This document shows positions 11,311-25,767 of a stretch of DNA of 64,000 bases, piece after piece. The DNA is taken from positions 7,533,501-7,597,500 of the forward strand of contig JAKOON010000011.1 in assembly GCA_022577435.1 (NCBI GenBank), in the 5' to 3' direction. This DNA comes from Embiotoca jacksoni. Lineage: Eukaryota > Chordata > Actinopteri > Embiotocidae. The notes under the pieces are model-generated. The model was not told where the DNA came from. It did no database searches and saw only the letters and a program-made list of their open reading frames with translations. Made by a program: the position numbers and the translations under genes. How positions within the stretch are numbered: the stretch's first letter is position 1; the number at the start of each line of letters is the position of its first letter.

Positions 11311-13007
11311 TGTGGAAAAATAATATATTGTATTATAATGTACTATATCTTGCAATGCATTATAAGAAACTTTTAAATTCTTAAAGCTGCATTTTTTTTT
11401 AATAATATTGTGTCGGGTCATATTTTGTGATCATCAGGTGTATTGTTTTTACCCTTTGTGGAATTAAAGGTCTTAAATACTTCACTGTTTATTTTCAGCT
11501 GTGTTCACTTTCAGCTGAAAGACTGAATAGCCCAGTAATTAACACATTTAATATAAATCCCACTATAGCACGGACTCCTTACTTCTATAGATGAAGCACT
11601 CACACATTGTGCAGGTCAGACTGAAGTTTTACTAAGAGCCAGCGGTCTTAATGATTACAGTCTTGTCTGTCAACTTGAGGAAAACAATGACGTTGTTTGA
11701 AGGCCAGCATGAAGTGTACACCATCCCTAGTGTAAAAATATATTAAAAAGTAATTTCTCAAAGGGATAGCTACAGATCATTTAATGTTGCTGGCTTAGTC
11801 AGTTCTTTCAGGCAAAACACATCAGCCACCGGTTCAACAACTTACCAGTTACCAACCGTCCAAAACAAAGAGCTTGTTTGGTCTATTCAAATATCAGCCC
11901 ATATGCCATTAATGTAGCTACTTTCAGAGTCAAGCTTGCACACATCAACGGCATGAACACACACACAGAAGCGTAAAGTGCACACACATGACCACCGACT
12001 ACTCAGCAAGAAGTGTTTACAGAGTAGCCGAGCTGCTGACGCCAGTCAATGAGCCTAATGCAATGGAAATCAAATGAAGGTTCATTTGATGATGTCTTTT
12101 ATTATCCCATTATGCTTTCTCACTCCTCATTAAAAGGCCCCTCCACTGTGGGAAAGACCCGCATTAAGCAACTTGTATGTACCTTCAGACTATCCTAGAT
12201 ACATGTCTCTGGGAATAAACATACATGGGCATGTATCTCACTCATACTGTGTTTTTATTCAAAAACTATGCATATCAGTTGTTTATTACCCTTTGTGTTT
12301 ATGTACGGGGGTATTAAAGTCGATAAAACCCTTTCATTTTAATGCTTTGGTTTCTTGCGTGTGTTCTTTTGATAAGCAGTAGATGAGAGTTATGAAAATG
12401 ATGTGGCCGTGGGTGATTCAAATCTTTTGGATTTCCATAAAAACAAACGGCAAAGTGGCATGATGTCCAATAGAACAGTCGTGTCTCATACAGCCATAAA
12501 TTACAAGTGGGAAGCACGACATTGGCGTGCAAAATGTTTATGTCTTTGGAAAGAAAGGTAACAGACGCTCAGTAACTAATGTTTCACAGGAGCAACAGCA
12601 GTGTTTGTTTTAAGATTCACTTCTCTGTGGCTGATGCTTTGGAGACACACAGCTTACACAAATAACCTGGCATCCAATATCTAGTGGATGAGCCTTGTTT
12701 CAGTGAAGGGGAAAACTAAAGGGAATGCCTGATGTACTTCTTCTAATAAAGGCATACAGTATATGTCAGCATATGTGTGGAAGGTAATCAGTATACATGG
12801 CTGTTTATGCACAAGTGTTTGTTATTTAGATGACAGATTTGATTTAGTTTAAGATAAACAGAGCTTCAGTGCTATGTAAAGACACTGAGCAGACTTTGGT
12901 AGGTAACATTTGTCATGAACAATACTCAACAAGTCTTTATTTACACAATATTTTCCAGGTTCCCCACCAAGTCATATCAATTATTCTTGCAGAATAATAC
13001 TAAGCGC

Positions 13008-13180
13008 ATTTACTCAAGTACAGTACTCGAGTAAGTTTGAGGTACTTGTATTTTTTGTTTTTTTTGTATTTCCATTTTAAGCAACTTTATACTTCTACAA
13101 CATGACATCTTTGGGGCAAATATTGTACTTTTTACTTCATTTCATTCACCTGACAGTTTTAATTTCCAGTTACTTTTCAG
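13008..13180. repeat. Degenerate teleost dispersed repeat (ACTCAAGTA type)
   Basis: The wording CTCAAGTACAGTACTCGAGTAAG, followed by GTACTTGTA, TTTTAAGCAAC and ACTTCTAC, resembles a widespread fish repeat that carries TACTTAAGTA motifs. The copy is old and its borders are unclear. It is inferred from memory of the motif only. Confidence 0.35.
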
Positions 13181-13479
13181 AATAAAATATTCACACCATT
13201 TGTTTAATCGAAAACCATATAGCCAATCTCTAAATTTGGTTGTTTTCCTGATAAACTGAATGATTAAAGTTCCTTTATGGGCTGTACACTTCTCCAATTT
13301 ACTATGATAAAAAAAATAATAATGTTTTTTTTTTTGTTTTTTTTTTTAAATGTATCTAACTTAAACTTGGTAACGTTTGAAACACATGTTTCTTTTAACT
13401 AAAGCTTTAAGTGAAGGACTTTTAACTTGTGGAGTATTTTTCCATTTAGAAGATGCGTTAGCTCAAAATGGTCAATCCC

Positions 13480-13650
13480 ATAATGCACCGCGGGACGCCA
13501 CCCCGGAAGCACTTCATTGAAACCACTGTGGCATTGTGGGTAAGCGGAAGAAGACTCAAAAAGGTACGCGAAAGCGCAAAGCGCACGTTGCAGAGTCGCC
13601 CGAGAAGAAAACCCCAACAAAGAAAACCATTTTCAAGGCATAATCTCGGT
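13480..13650 (+). promoter_or_regulatory. snrpd3: Putative snrpd3 promoter and noncoding first exon
   Basis: A GC-richer patch with an ETS-like CCGGAAGC (13503-13510) fits a housekeeping promoter. Three donors could end the first exon: TGTGG/GTAAGC (after 13539), AAAAG/GTACGC (after 13563) and ATCTCG/GTAAAG (after 13648). Sequence alone does not decide between them. The following coding exon starts after the acceptor TTTTCCAAG at 13998. Confidence 0.5.
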
Positions 13651-14013
13651 AAAGTATCTCGGACACGTCGGCTTTATTCCTTGTTTTTATGACTAATATT
13701 GACGTTTGCCTGTTTAAACTCGTTCATTCACCAACATGGTGGCTAATATAGCCGAGTTAGCTCGCAGTTCAGCTCCCGTGTTTTTTTTTTTTTTTTTTTT
13801 TTTTTTTTTGAACGCGTTCATCATTTCCGTGTGAAGAAAATACAACACGCAAGATCACGTTACTGACGTTTCCACAAGAATCCTAAATGTTATATTTAAT
13901 TAACCAGATGCAGGTCTCTTATTGGTCAAAAAAAATAAATAATTTTTATTTACAATCTGCTATCTGTAACATTTCTTCCATCACACGTGTTTTCCAAGGT
14001 AGACGGCTGGAAG

Positions 14014-15575
<1,562 letters not shown>

Positions 15576-15718
15576 CTGCTCCAGCTGTACTAAGATTGTT
15601 GCGTTGTATAGTCGTTTTTTTTTTCTTTATTAAATTTTGTCTTTTGATTGGTTAGTTTGGATTGTTTGCAATCTTGTACTCTGCAGTTTATTGCTTCGAT
15701 TTCTTTTTTTTTAATGAA

Positions 15719-15724
15719 AATAAA
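15719..15724 (+). other. snrpd3: snrpd3 poly(A) signal
   Basis: AATAAA lies 144 nt after the stop codon and is followed by GT/T-rich sequence. A second candidate, ATTAAA near 15629, is nearer the stop and could also be used. Confidence 0.55.
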
Positions 15725-16439
15725 CATGTTTCAATTTGACGTGTCCAGTCCTGTGCTTTATATTCTTAGGTACCACTTCTTTTTGTTTTTTCTTCTGAAC
15801 TCACTGAAGGTCAGATTTGCTTGGTTTCCAAATGACTAGTTTATTTCATTGCCTCAGTTCTCATTATCCTACCTGTCCCAATCAGGACATCGTTACAGTA
15901 TATCCATCATAATAAACCAGGGCTAACAATAGTATTGAAAGAGGTAAGAATGAAGTACCCTGTGATTTAGAAAATGCACCAGTTAATTTACCCTGAATGT
16001 ATTTCTCCTACAAATGACTCGTGCCTTGGTTTTTCACAGGTTTGCCAGCAATTTCAAACCATCACAGATGAGTCAGTGTGATATGCACTGAGAACTATTA
16101 AGTCACCAGAGGCAGAGCAAATAAAGGCTCGGTGCATCCTGAACATGGAAATTCACAGCATTGGCGGTTGCTTCAGAAGGCGCTAACTTGCTCACTGTAA
16201 CGTGCTTGTTAATTTATGTATCCGGTTCGGGGTGACATTCATTTTAAATGTCTGTAATTTCATTTAAAAAAATTGTCACTAAAGCTCAATGAAAGAACAA
16301 AAGACCTTTTTTCGTGGCAGACATTTGGACACGGGGAAAGCACACGTGTATTAATGGTGGCTCAGTTCAGTTCAGCGTGCCAGAAAGCCAGGACGGTGAA
16401 CTAAAAACGCCTCTCTTAAATTGGATGCAGCCATCATTA

Positions 16440-16806
16440 ATAAACCTGTGTTTTTCCTGTTATGACAGGTCACAATGTCTCCTTTCTCTAAAAGATTCCT
16501 CCAGCTCCGCTGTCACAAGGACATATACAGGAGATCATTCCTGCCGACCGCAATAAGACTGTACCTCACCTCTGGCAAAATCCATCACATAACAATAACA
16601 CTGTTGACTGTGTTTCTTGGTTGTTTGTATATAATATATATAGATTTATACTGTACTGTATATGCTGTGCATTTTATATATTTTACTGCTATTTTATTGC
16701 TTTTCTGTTATTCTATTATTATCTTATTGCTTCTGTATGCTGCTGTAGCGAAAAAAATGTCCCCTCGGGGGTTAATAAAGTAACTACCTAACCTAACCTA
16801 ACCTAA
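16440..16806 (+). mobile_element. 3' end of a non-LTR retrotransposon (LINE), 5' truncated
   Basis: A frame from about 16475 encodes HKDIYRRSFLPTAIRLY, the typical end of the ORF2 protein of L2/CR1/Rex1-like fish LINEs (the YRRSFIPTAI type). An AT-rich 3' UTR follows, then CCCCTCGGGGGTTAATAAAGTA and a terminal (ACCTA)n tail at about 16783-16806. That UTR ending and a short tandem tail are usual for fish LINE insertions. Only the last part of the element is present. The left border is not defined. Confidence 0.7.
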
Positions 16807-17084
16807 AAGAGCCTGAAAATAACAAAGCTGTTTTGCTAATTCTAGGGTGCAACTCTCTCATTCACCACAAGGGGGGGGCACTTGGCCGTAAAGTGTTTTT
16901 GCAGGAGGAATACCCCAAAAATCATGAAGTGGTTTTATATCGAACTCGTGCGATAAACAAAAAAAGGAGGACAAAAGGCAAATTGCACCTCCCCACATGT
17001 AACAGATGTTTTTTTTTGTTTTCGTTTTTTTTAAGGCTGTCGCTGAACGCAGCATCACGTTAAAAGGTTGCTCCCGACACTTCC

Positions 17085-17232
17085 GCCACGTGAAGCACGT
17101 GACCTGCGCGCTTCCTCTGGATTGGTCGGTCGGCCACAACATGAACAGTCTGACACAGTCTCCGTTTTCTTCAGCTAGCAGCTGTCGAGAGGACTCACAC
17201 CGCAGCTGAAGAGGGAGAAGGACCACGTGAAG
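17085..17232 (+). promoter_or_regulatory. camkk2: Putative camkk2 promoter and noncoding first exon
   Basis: Two perfect E-boxes CACGTG (17087-17092 and 17096-17101) sit 9 bp apart, followed by an inverted CCAAT box (ATTGG, 17121-17125). A third CACGTG at 17224-17229 lies just before the donor GAAG/GTAATG, so the first exon would end at 17232. The next exon starts after the acceptor at 22927. The transcription start is inferred to lie near 17.13-17.17 kb. Confidence 0.55.
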
Positions 17233-17483
17233 GTAATGTTTTCACAGTTTTCATTGTCGCGTTTGAATTTTATTTTATTTTATTTTTTTTTAAATCCAGT
17301 GGTTGCACTGTGAACGTGACGGAGCGGTATTAGCATCCTCGACTCCTGCGCGTCTACAACATCTGGATCTTGACAGCTGCTAACGTTAGCTGGGCTGCTC
17401 GGATTTTTTTTTTTTTTTTTTTTTTTTTTTGAAGCTTGACAAGCTAAAAGACGACGTTTTCCGTGTGACTTTTTTTTGTGTGT

Positions 17484-17532
<49 letters not shown>

Positions 17533-20500
17533 GTTTCCAGCCCACTCTCGGTTGTGAGTGTCACGTCAGCTGTCACTGCGACGGAAACGGTGAAACCTTT
17601 TGATACCGCGGCGAGTGGCTCGTTTTAAAGTTGAACTCGCAGATGTCATTTGTGTTTGTCGAAATTGCGGAGAAAATTGTGTCCCGGTTTGTGGTGTTCA
17701 TGCGTCGGTTTTTAAGACCTTTTGCTCAAAGTGATGCTGGTCCGGATCGTAATGTGGGAACAGCTTTTGTCTCCGTTGTTATTATGTAACGTTATCGCTT
17801 TTTAAGTTGTTGCATATTCTTTATGAAAGAGTCCATAAATCCCTCTGATGTTGTGTATCTACTATGCCAGTGTTGTTGTTGTTGTTGTTGTTGTTCACTG
17901 TTCTATTCAGAAGATGGAAAAACTAAAATGTATCATGAGGATGAATAGCCACATTATAAAATGATGACAGATTATTGGAAATACACATTTTCATCTTTTT
18001 TTTTTTTTGCTGGTGATCTAATGGACTAAAATTTTGAGTTGGAAATCTGAGAGCACATTTTCCCAAATAGTCTCTGTTGACACATTTAGCTCCTTATTCT
18101 GTGGATGGGCAGTACTCTGTGATCATTTACAGGGATGTATGATACTGGATTTCATGTCCTATATCTGATATGCTGATATTTTCCACCTCTTTTGGCCGAT
18201 TGTCGATATGTGCACATATTTTTTTCCACCTGAAGTTCGAGATTATATATTATAATATCATGCCTACTCCTTTTGTGATGGCCCACTGACAGATATAGAC
18301 ATAAAGTACAATGCTTTTCAATGTATACACACGTTTGCTGGTTCAAAATAAAGAACTTTTACTTGGGTTATGTAAAGCCTGCCATATTTCTTTTATTTCA
18401 GCATTTCTCAAACAAAACTGTAAGATTCATCCAACTTAAACAGACCAGGATGGATGCGCTCTCCCTACGACAATCATTGCAAATAGAAACTTTTGCTAGT
18501 TTGGGATCATTTAAAAGAAAACCTTGACGCAGCAGACATATTGTTGTACCCTCTTTCACGCATGAAGAAAGAGATCAGGCTGCAGGGACATGGTGTCAAG
18601 CATTTTGCCAGCATAAGGCATATATAAACTGTTATTTTATTGGCCTGTCCGATATTTGATTTTAGGACAATACCGCGGATGTGGCGATATTACCTTCCAT
18701 CCGTAGAATCTAACTAGTAACTCAGATATATTACCATTATTGTGTCACTGTAGTTTAAATCTAGTTTAAACACAGTTAATTGATTGGTTGACAAAACTAC
18801 TTTGATAACCCAGTGGTTTTATTGAACAAAACCTTATAACTAATTATCATTTAATAACTGCTCCAAAAGATTCAATATGAAGGTTTTTTTATTCTCATAT
18901 TATTATAATTATTCATGTCAACAACTTTGGAAAAAAAAAATGCAGACATTTGATTTTTGTCATCGTGAATTAAGGTTAAGGAATAATGCGATGCACATTT
19001 GTGACGACTTTCTGATGATTAATTGAGAAAATTACCCTCAGCATTTATCATCTTTATTTATGGGGTTGATTTAGAGTTGAGAATAGATGAAGAACCCCAA
19101 AGAGTATTTCACAACAAAGCCTAATTGTGGCGTATTTCAGAGTTCGATATCCAGGCTGCCTATTCATTTTTTTCAGTTGGTCAGTAATATTCAGCTGCGA
19201 TTGTTTTATACCACTGCAGTGTTGCTGATCGAGGACATTCATCCCTCCATTTACAGGAGCTTATCTCTTGCATGCCCCGCAGATCGCTGACAGTGTTGCC
19301 CTGTTGATCTTTTAATGAACCTGAGGATACTCCTCAACTCCAGATGGCTCCGCGTTGTACTGGTATGTCTGTAAGACCGCGTCTGTGTTGTTATTAATGC
19401 TGTACATGGCCTGGACCCCCCCCCCGCGAGCTCTTTATAAGTCCTCTCTTCCTCCCCTCCCTCTCCTGCCCAGATAGTGAAGGTCAGGTCATGTGATTTT
19501 TGTTACGATAAGAGACGCAGTACAGCATCTGGAGCTGGGCAGCATCTGTTGGTGTTTCACAGGGCTCAAATCGAACTCCTTGTTCTTCCATCGTGCTGCT
19601 GTCATCGCCAGGGATCAGGGAAGTTTAGGGCTTCAGCCAGCAGTTCAGTCGTGTGATATCTTTGTCTGGGAGCTGCAGAGGGATTGAAATCGACACTGTT
19701 TCAGTGCAAGGTTGGATTTCGCTATTTCACTCTCCTGGGGAATCCTCCACGTTTACACCACTCCCTGTCAAACACCGGGGAGAGGCGCGAATTTGAACAA
19801 TGTGCTCCACCTCAACTCTAGAAAAAACACAAATGCTTTACACATGACCCCACCATGCAGCACGTTTAACAGTTACCACAGTTTAAACCTTAAATTGCTG
19901 TAAATTGCCCCCAATTTGTTATGTCCCGGCTCGATGGCCACAGCAAATAACGAAGCACACGGAGCATTGAACTCAAATAATGTGTTTATTTCATCAAAAA
20001 TGAACAAAAGTGTCTCGAAAACGTTTCTAATCAAAGGACTTAACAAAGAAAACAAGCTGTCCAGAAAACTAAAGCAGCGTCAACATGAAGAGGTCTGGCG
20101 CAGGCTGATGTCGTGCCAGGGGAGCAGAAGTGATACTTTGCACTAAATGGCTTGCAAGGATTGGTCATGTGTTGCTGAAAGCTTGGATGTAGTGTTAGCA
20201 TGTGTCCATTCTCACCTAATTTGAGTGACGCAACTAAAACCGATTGGTCAACAGATTGACTTGAGTTAATTGTGTCAGGCCGTAGTAACGTTCTCAGCTT
20301 CGAGGTAAAGGATTGTGATCAGTGCTTAGTTAGCAGTAGTTTCAGAAACTCCGGTCTCTATTAATGACTGTTGATGTCAACATCTTACCGCTTATCCCGC
20401 TGGACAGACAATTATTGCTGACATTGAAAGCACAAGAAATAAAATGAACCACTGTTTCACTGATACTCAAATCAAATTTCCAAAGCCTGCTGGGCAGAGA

Positions 20501-22927
20501 CTGAAAATGAATTTTGCAGTAATATTGTGTTTCTGGAGTATTTGATGTCATTAATAGACACCTGCAATAACACCTTGTTGTGTGAATGGAAACAAGCCTT
20601 GATGTGTGTGTCTTACCATTTATCTGACATCAAAGTAGGTCAAGCTTGGTAAGTTGCCTCTCGTCTCTGGATATAAAAAGCCTGCTGTAGCTCTGAGTTT
20701 CAGTCAGGGTCATGTCTCTGTACTCTACTGAAGCTGAATGCTCTTATCAGGGAACATTGTGTTAATATAGTGACAGTGGTAGTGTGTGTTAAAAGTCAAA
20801 TTGATTTCAAGAGCTTTATTTTCAGTTGAATGTCATTTTGCTTTGGCAGTAAATGTCACATGAGTGTCTGCTTTTCAGAATAGTTATTCACACTTTGAGG
20901 TCATAAAGGCCAGATATGTTCGACCGACCTTGAGGAGGAGAATAAGTGTCCTCCGGCAGAGACGAACAACAGCCTTCGCAGTAAATACGGGATCGTGTTG
21001 GAAGAGCTGAAACTAATATTGTGTGACATAATGTCTCAAAAATAATAACGGACATGGACTTTCTGTAATGGCAAATTTTACAAGGTTGTATAGGCCTAAA
21101 GAGACCCGGCAGTCAGAAACCCCAAAGATGATGTTTGCTCCTGCCTATGAAACAGTTATTCTCAAAATGAGTCCCTGTGGTGATCCTTTCCTTCTACTTA
21201 GTTTACATCACTGTGTATAGGCTGGCATTGGAGGCAGAGAGGCCACCTGTGGGTGTATATCTCCCCACACACGGTCCTCACCCTGAACTTGGCTAGAACT
21301 CCCACTGTCTTGTTTACTTCATGGCTTCCCGTTGTTTTTCTGTATCTTTGAGGTTTACTGGGCTCACACGCAAGGACTGTTCCACAATCCTGTCAGAACC
21401 GGGACAGACATCAGGGCGTTCTCTCCGTCTTCTTCTGTTCCTGTCTGCTTTCCTTCTCTCCCTCCATTCCTCTCCGAGATAATGAGCAGATAATAAGCTT
21501 AGTGGACGTAGAGATGGAAATGGTCCTCTTGAAATTATGGTAAAAAGGTTGTGGTTAGATGCTTTGCAGATAATAATTAACATGTTGTGCAACTGACATC
21601 AAAAGCAGACTGAACTGTTGCTTTTATAGACACACCAAATCTGTCCACTTAGAGTTGAAATTTGTGATACTAGAAGTGTTTGCATGCATTAATTAGCACT
21701 TAACAGAATGCGTGGGAAAAGTCCCGGCTCCCCGGTTGTTTCATATGGAAAGATGATGTATCTGCTTATGTTTCAGAGCTAGTGAATTGCATCTTTGATT
21801 GTTTTTCCCCCCACCTTTTCATTACACCCACAAGATGGTTCGCGCTGCGCCAGCTCTGTAGGTAATTAAACCGTAGACGTTACACATAATCCTTGTCATA
21901 CTGTGTTGTGGGATTTAAGACAGCCCTAGATTATTGCTGGCTAAAAAGATGCAGTTACTCATTGTTTTATAAGTAAAAAAAAAAAAAAAAAAATACACAG
22001 GACATTGAGACAGTAAAAAGAGCAGGCATTATTAGGAGTAATATGGCATGGAATGACTGTGTTAACTGGAAGTTGCAGTTATTTTAGGTATTGAAGCTAT
22101 TGATAGTTTAAGTGCTTTCTATTGATATTTGTTGATGTTGTTTGCAGACACTATAATCAGCACGTGATGATTTATCACTTTGCTGCTCAACCAAGATAAT
22201 TGTATGCTAGATGTCAGCAGTTCCTAAGCATTTAGTGTTACATTTGTTCATTTGTCCAAAGCCATGTACAAATGAGGTACAATTCAACCATAGCGGATCT
22301 CTTGAAACCAGGTTGGTTTAAGTCTCGTGAAGAAATCCGAGATTTGGGTGAAAACTGCCCGTTCTTAAAATTTGTATAAGAAAGATATCGGTGCGACCGA
22401 CCTGTAGTTCTCAACGTGCAAGAACTCAAGTGTCGAGTCAGCTTTTTTTTGGTAACAAGTAACCTGAGCCTGTAAACATCATGGGCAAATGTACACAAAG
22501 CCAGTAAAGCGTGAATAATTTGCGTAATAATTGTTGGTGAGATGGCTTGAAAGCGCTCCGAGGGTCCAGAGTACAAGTGTTGGGCCAGCTCAAGAACAGA
22601 TGTTCAGAGACATCTTCCAAAGAGAGAGAATGGAAAGTGCATAAAGTGATGCTCCCCTTAATAAGAGAAAGCAGTGATTCTTAGATTTGCAAGTTGATGT
22701 TCTCCATCTTGTCAGGAAAGAGGGATACTGGAGAAGGTAGAAGGGATTTTGATATTAGTTATTATTGGGGAATTTTATGAAAGGTAGAAAAGCATTACGC
22801 TTTTTTTTTTTAGGGTATCCCTTAGGGGGTACAGAGTCTTAAAAAGTCCGAAAATAATTAGTTGAAAGGACGTTAAGTTGTTCTCCACGTGCAATTTCTC
22901 ATCCTGCTATTTGCTGTTGTATCTTAG
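17233..22927 (+). other. camkk2 intron 1 (5' UTR intron)
   Basis: No coding exon was recognised in 5.7 kb. It holds poly-T at 17406-17430, a (GT)n at about 17478-17531, a (GTT)n at about 17874-17895, and a diverged dispersed repeat at about 18126-18720. A stretch near 19.4-19.7 kb is richer in GC but shows no recognisable protein. Confidence 0.6.
18126..18720. repeat. Diverged teleost dispersed repeat (GATATT-rich)
   Basis: The left part has repeated GATATGCTGATATT and GCCGATTGTCGATA wording; the right part has TTGGCCTGTCCGATATTTG and GGCGATATTACC. This resembles a fish repeat rich in CCGATAT words at both ends. The borders are approximate and the class is not known to me. Confidence 0.4.
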
Positions 22928-22992
22928 ACACCATTCCCCCTGAGGTTCCCATCTGATGGAGCAGTGGTTGTCAGGTTTTGTGAAGAGGCACC

Positions 22993-25685
22993 ATGTTTCC
23001 TTGTCACGTCACCCCGTGGCCCTCCGCTGAGCCCCCGGCCTCCTGCGGCAGCCATGCACCCCCAGTGCAATCCTCACAACCCCTGCCTGATCTGCTGTGC
23101 AGCTGTCCCGCTCCACCTCTGAACATCCACTCTGAAACACCCTCGCCGGACCCCATGGAGTCCCTCATCGTGGTCACGGAGTATGAACCCAGCAGGCCAC
23201 CTGGGGAGGCTGGGGAGGAGGAGGTAAGATGAAACCTACCCAGGTCACAATATTTGTAAAAGAGATGAAACCTAATTGGACATTTGAGTCTATGAAATGT
23301 ACCAAATACGTTTTCTCACTTTGACATGATACCCACTGGGATAGTTTGTGTTTTGGTAAATCCATTAATAGTTTAAATTTAAAGCTCAGGAGCATAAGTA
23401 GAGTCAACATTTGATCAAGTCTCAGCAAAAGTGTAAACTTATCAAGTAATTATTTTTGCCTGACAGGTATATTATTTAGTTATCCTGTAAATACAGAAAA
23501 AGAAGGAAAAATGTTATTAAATCTTACTGTTAAATGTATGAAATGTCAGCTTAAAAGATAAGCACGAACTATATTGTCTCATATAAAGTTGATGCAAACA
23601 GCCAAATGCTGCATATTAACCATCATATAATACATAGAAAACATGACATACAAGATTATGCAATACGGAAAATGACAACAATTTAAATGTATCGCATGTC
23701 AGGTAGAAGAAATGGACAGCTCTGAGACACCCGAGCCAGCTTCCTCTACGGCAGCACCTTTCCGGACTCCGTCCTGCGACCTGCTGTCCCACACAGTTGG
23801 TCGGCCAGAGGCTCTGCTTCCCGGAAGCCAAGAGCAAAGAGGAAGATTAAACCTGTCTGACAGGAAACTCTCTCTGCAGGAGCGCTCGCAAAGTGCAACA
23901 TCACCCTGCAGCTCCCCGGGACTCAACGGGCGCTATATTTACCCGTCACTACCGTACTCCCCCATCACATCACCTCACTCCTCTCCACGCCTGCCCCGCC
24001 GGCCCACTGTGGAATCCCACAGTGTTTCCATCACAGATCTCCAGGTATGGTCGAGCCTTGAGGCTAAAATGGTTTAAAAAAAATAAATAAATAAATAAAA
24101 AATTAAGCTATCTGTGAAGGTAATTTTGTAGCCGGCAATGTCTGAGCCCTTGTTGTACAAAAGTAACACTACGAACACAAAATAACGCTCCGATTACGGT
24201 TTGCCATATTGATAGCAGTAATATATTGATATTTATGCTCTGTGTAGTCACCCTAGATTTGTGTCTGTCACTAATCAGATGATCAAGAAATCACAGGAAA
24301 TCAGCTAATATGAGGCTACTGCCTGTGTGATAATAATTGTAATTATATAAGTTTGCTTCTCCGCACCATCTGACCGAGTGTACTCCCTTAAGAATTGTGT
24401 ATTGCAGAAAGCATTACACGTGGATGAGCAGACCTAATGTTCACGTAGAGCCCAGCTCTTTCGGAGGTGCTCCTCTTGAACATCTGTCAGTGCATCATCA
24501 TGTCACCGCTGTCTGAAAGTAAGCAGAATACATGTGCGTTTGTCTTAAAAGCAGCAGCACACTGGTAAAGACCGAGCTTTGTGGATGAGAAGGTAAGGCT
24601 TTACAGTCTCAGTAGATGTAGAAATTAGCTGTGATTCCTGTTACATGTAGATGTAGGTAGAATCTCTCTTCGGGCTGCAGAGGTCCTCCTATATAATACG
24701 TGCACATGTCGTAGATGACAGATAAGTGTCATGCTATCGGTGATCCAGAGACCAATAAGAAAATAGATTAAGTTTATAAATACATTTAGAAGTGTATTTT
24801 TAATGAGGTGCTGGAAAGTCAGGGCGACCCGTTCACATGCTGTTCTAAATCCACGCCGCCTTTCACCGCAAAATGACACCTAAAATACACCTGCCTACTT
24901 CCCTCTAAAGATTCTAAAAATGTGCTCCAAAACTGTTGTAGCTGGGCCGCGCACCCTGCCTCTAGAATCTCAAGCCCACTGGAAGAAGAGCAGGTGGGAT
25001 TACTGCCAAAATGCAGACAAAGTGCAAGTCTTTATTTTGGATTTCTCCATTCTTGCCTTTGATGACTTGATGAGCTGTTCTGATAAAACTGCACACCTGG
25101 TTTTATCAAGGCACAAGTGATTGCAGAGTCATACCGACTTGTGTGACAAGAAGAGAAAATATGATGCATGGAGGCTATGTAGCTGCTAAAATAGCTGATG
25201 TGATGAACCATTTTTCTGCTCTCTTCTTTTTGCTTTCTCTCTCTCTCTCTCTTCAAGGACTGTGTCCAACTCAACCAGTACAAGCTGAAAGATGAGATTG
25301 GAAAGGTACCATCAGAGACAACTCCCTGATTGCTCCCTTTCACTGACTCTTCCATTTTTCTTCTGCCTTCCGCCTACTGCATGTCTGTCAAGTAGCGCAC
25401 ATCATCAAGGACAGGCAGTAACAGTCTCTGATATCCTCTCTCCCGGCTGTCCTCATTTCCCAAACTCTGTGTAAACTGCCGGGCCATGGGAGAGTTGGAA
25501 GATGGATGAGAGGCTGGTATAAATAGCGCTCTCTAAGGGTTGTGCAAGGCTTAGTGGATACAAGGGAGTGAGTGAGTGAGTGAGTGAGTGAGTGAGTGAG
25601 TGAGTGAGTAAATAAATGTATGCATGTTTTAGATTGTGGGTTTTCTCAGGCAGAATGTGCATGTCTGCATGTCGGTAGTTATGGT

Positions 25686-25767
<82 letters not shown>

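Larger units (their letters stand above)
10620..13480 (+). other. adora2a 3' UTR, then intergenic
   Basis: No coding exon was recognised. A possible poly(A) signal AATAAA lies at 10920-10925 in an A-rich run, followed by a GT-rich stretch, so the receptor transcript may end near 10.95 kb. A TTAA-flanked MITE follows at 10967. Human ADORA2A and SNRPD3 have UPB1 and GUCD1 between them; neither is seen here. Confidence 0.6.

Noticed and set aside
16786..16806. Interstitial telomere
   Set aside because: The unit is CCTAA/ACCTA, not CCCTAA, and it directly follows a LINE 3' end, so it is the retrotransposon tail.
19340..19365. Possible alternative camkk2 first coding exon (CAG, ATGGCTCCGCG, donor GTATGT)
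   Set aside because: The would-be exon is under 20 nt, has no conserved protein and gives no clear frame match to the next exon.
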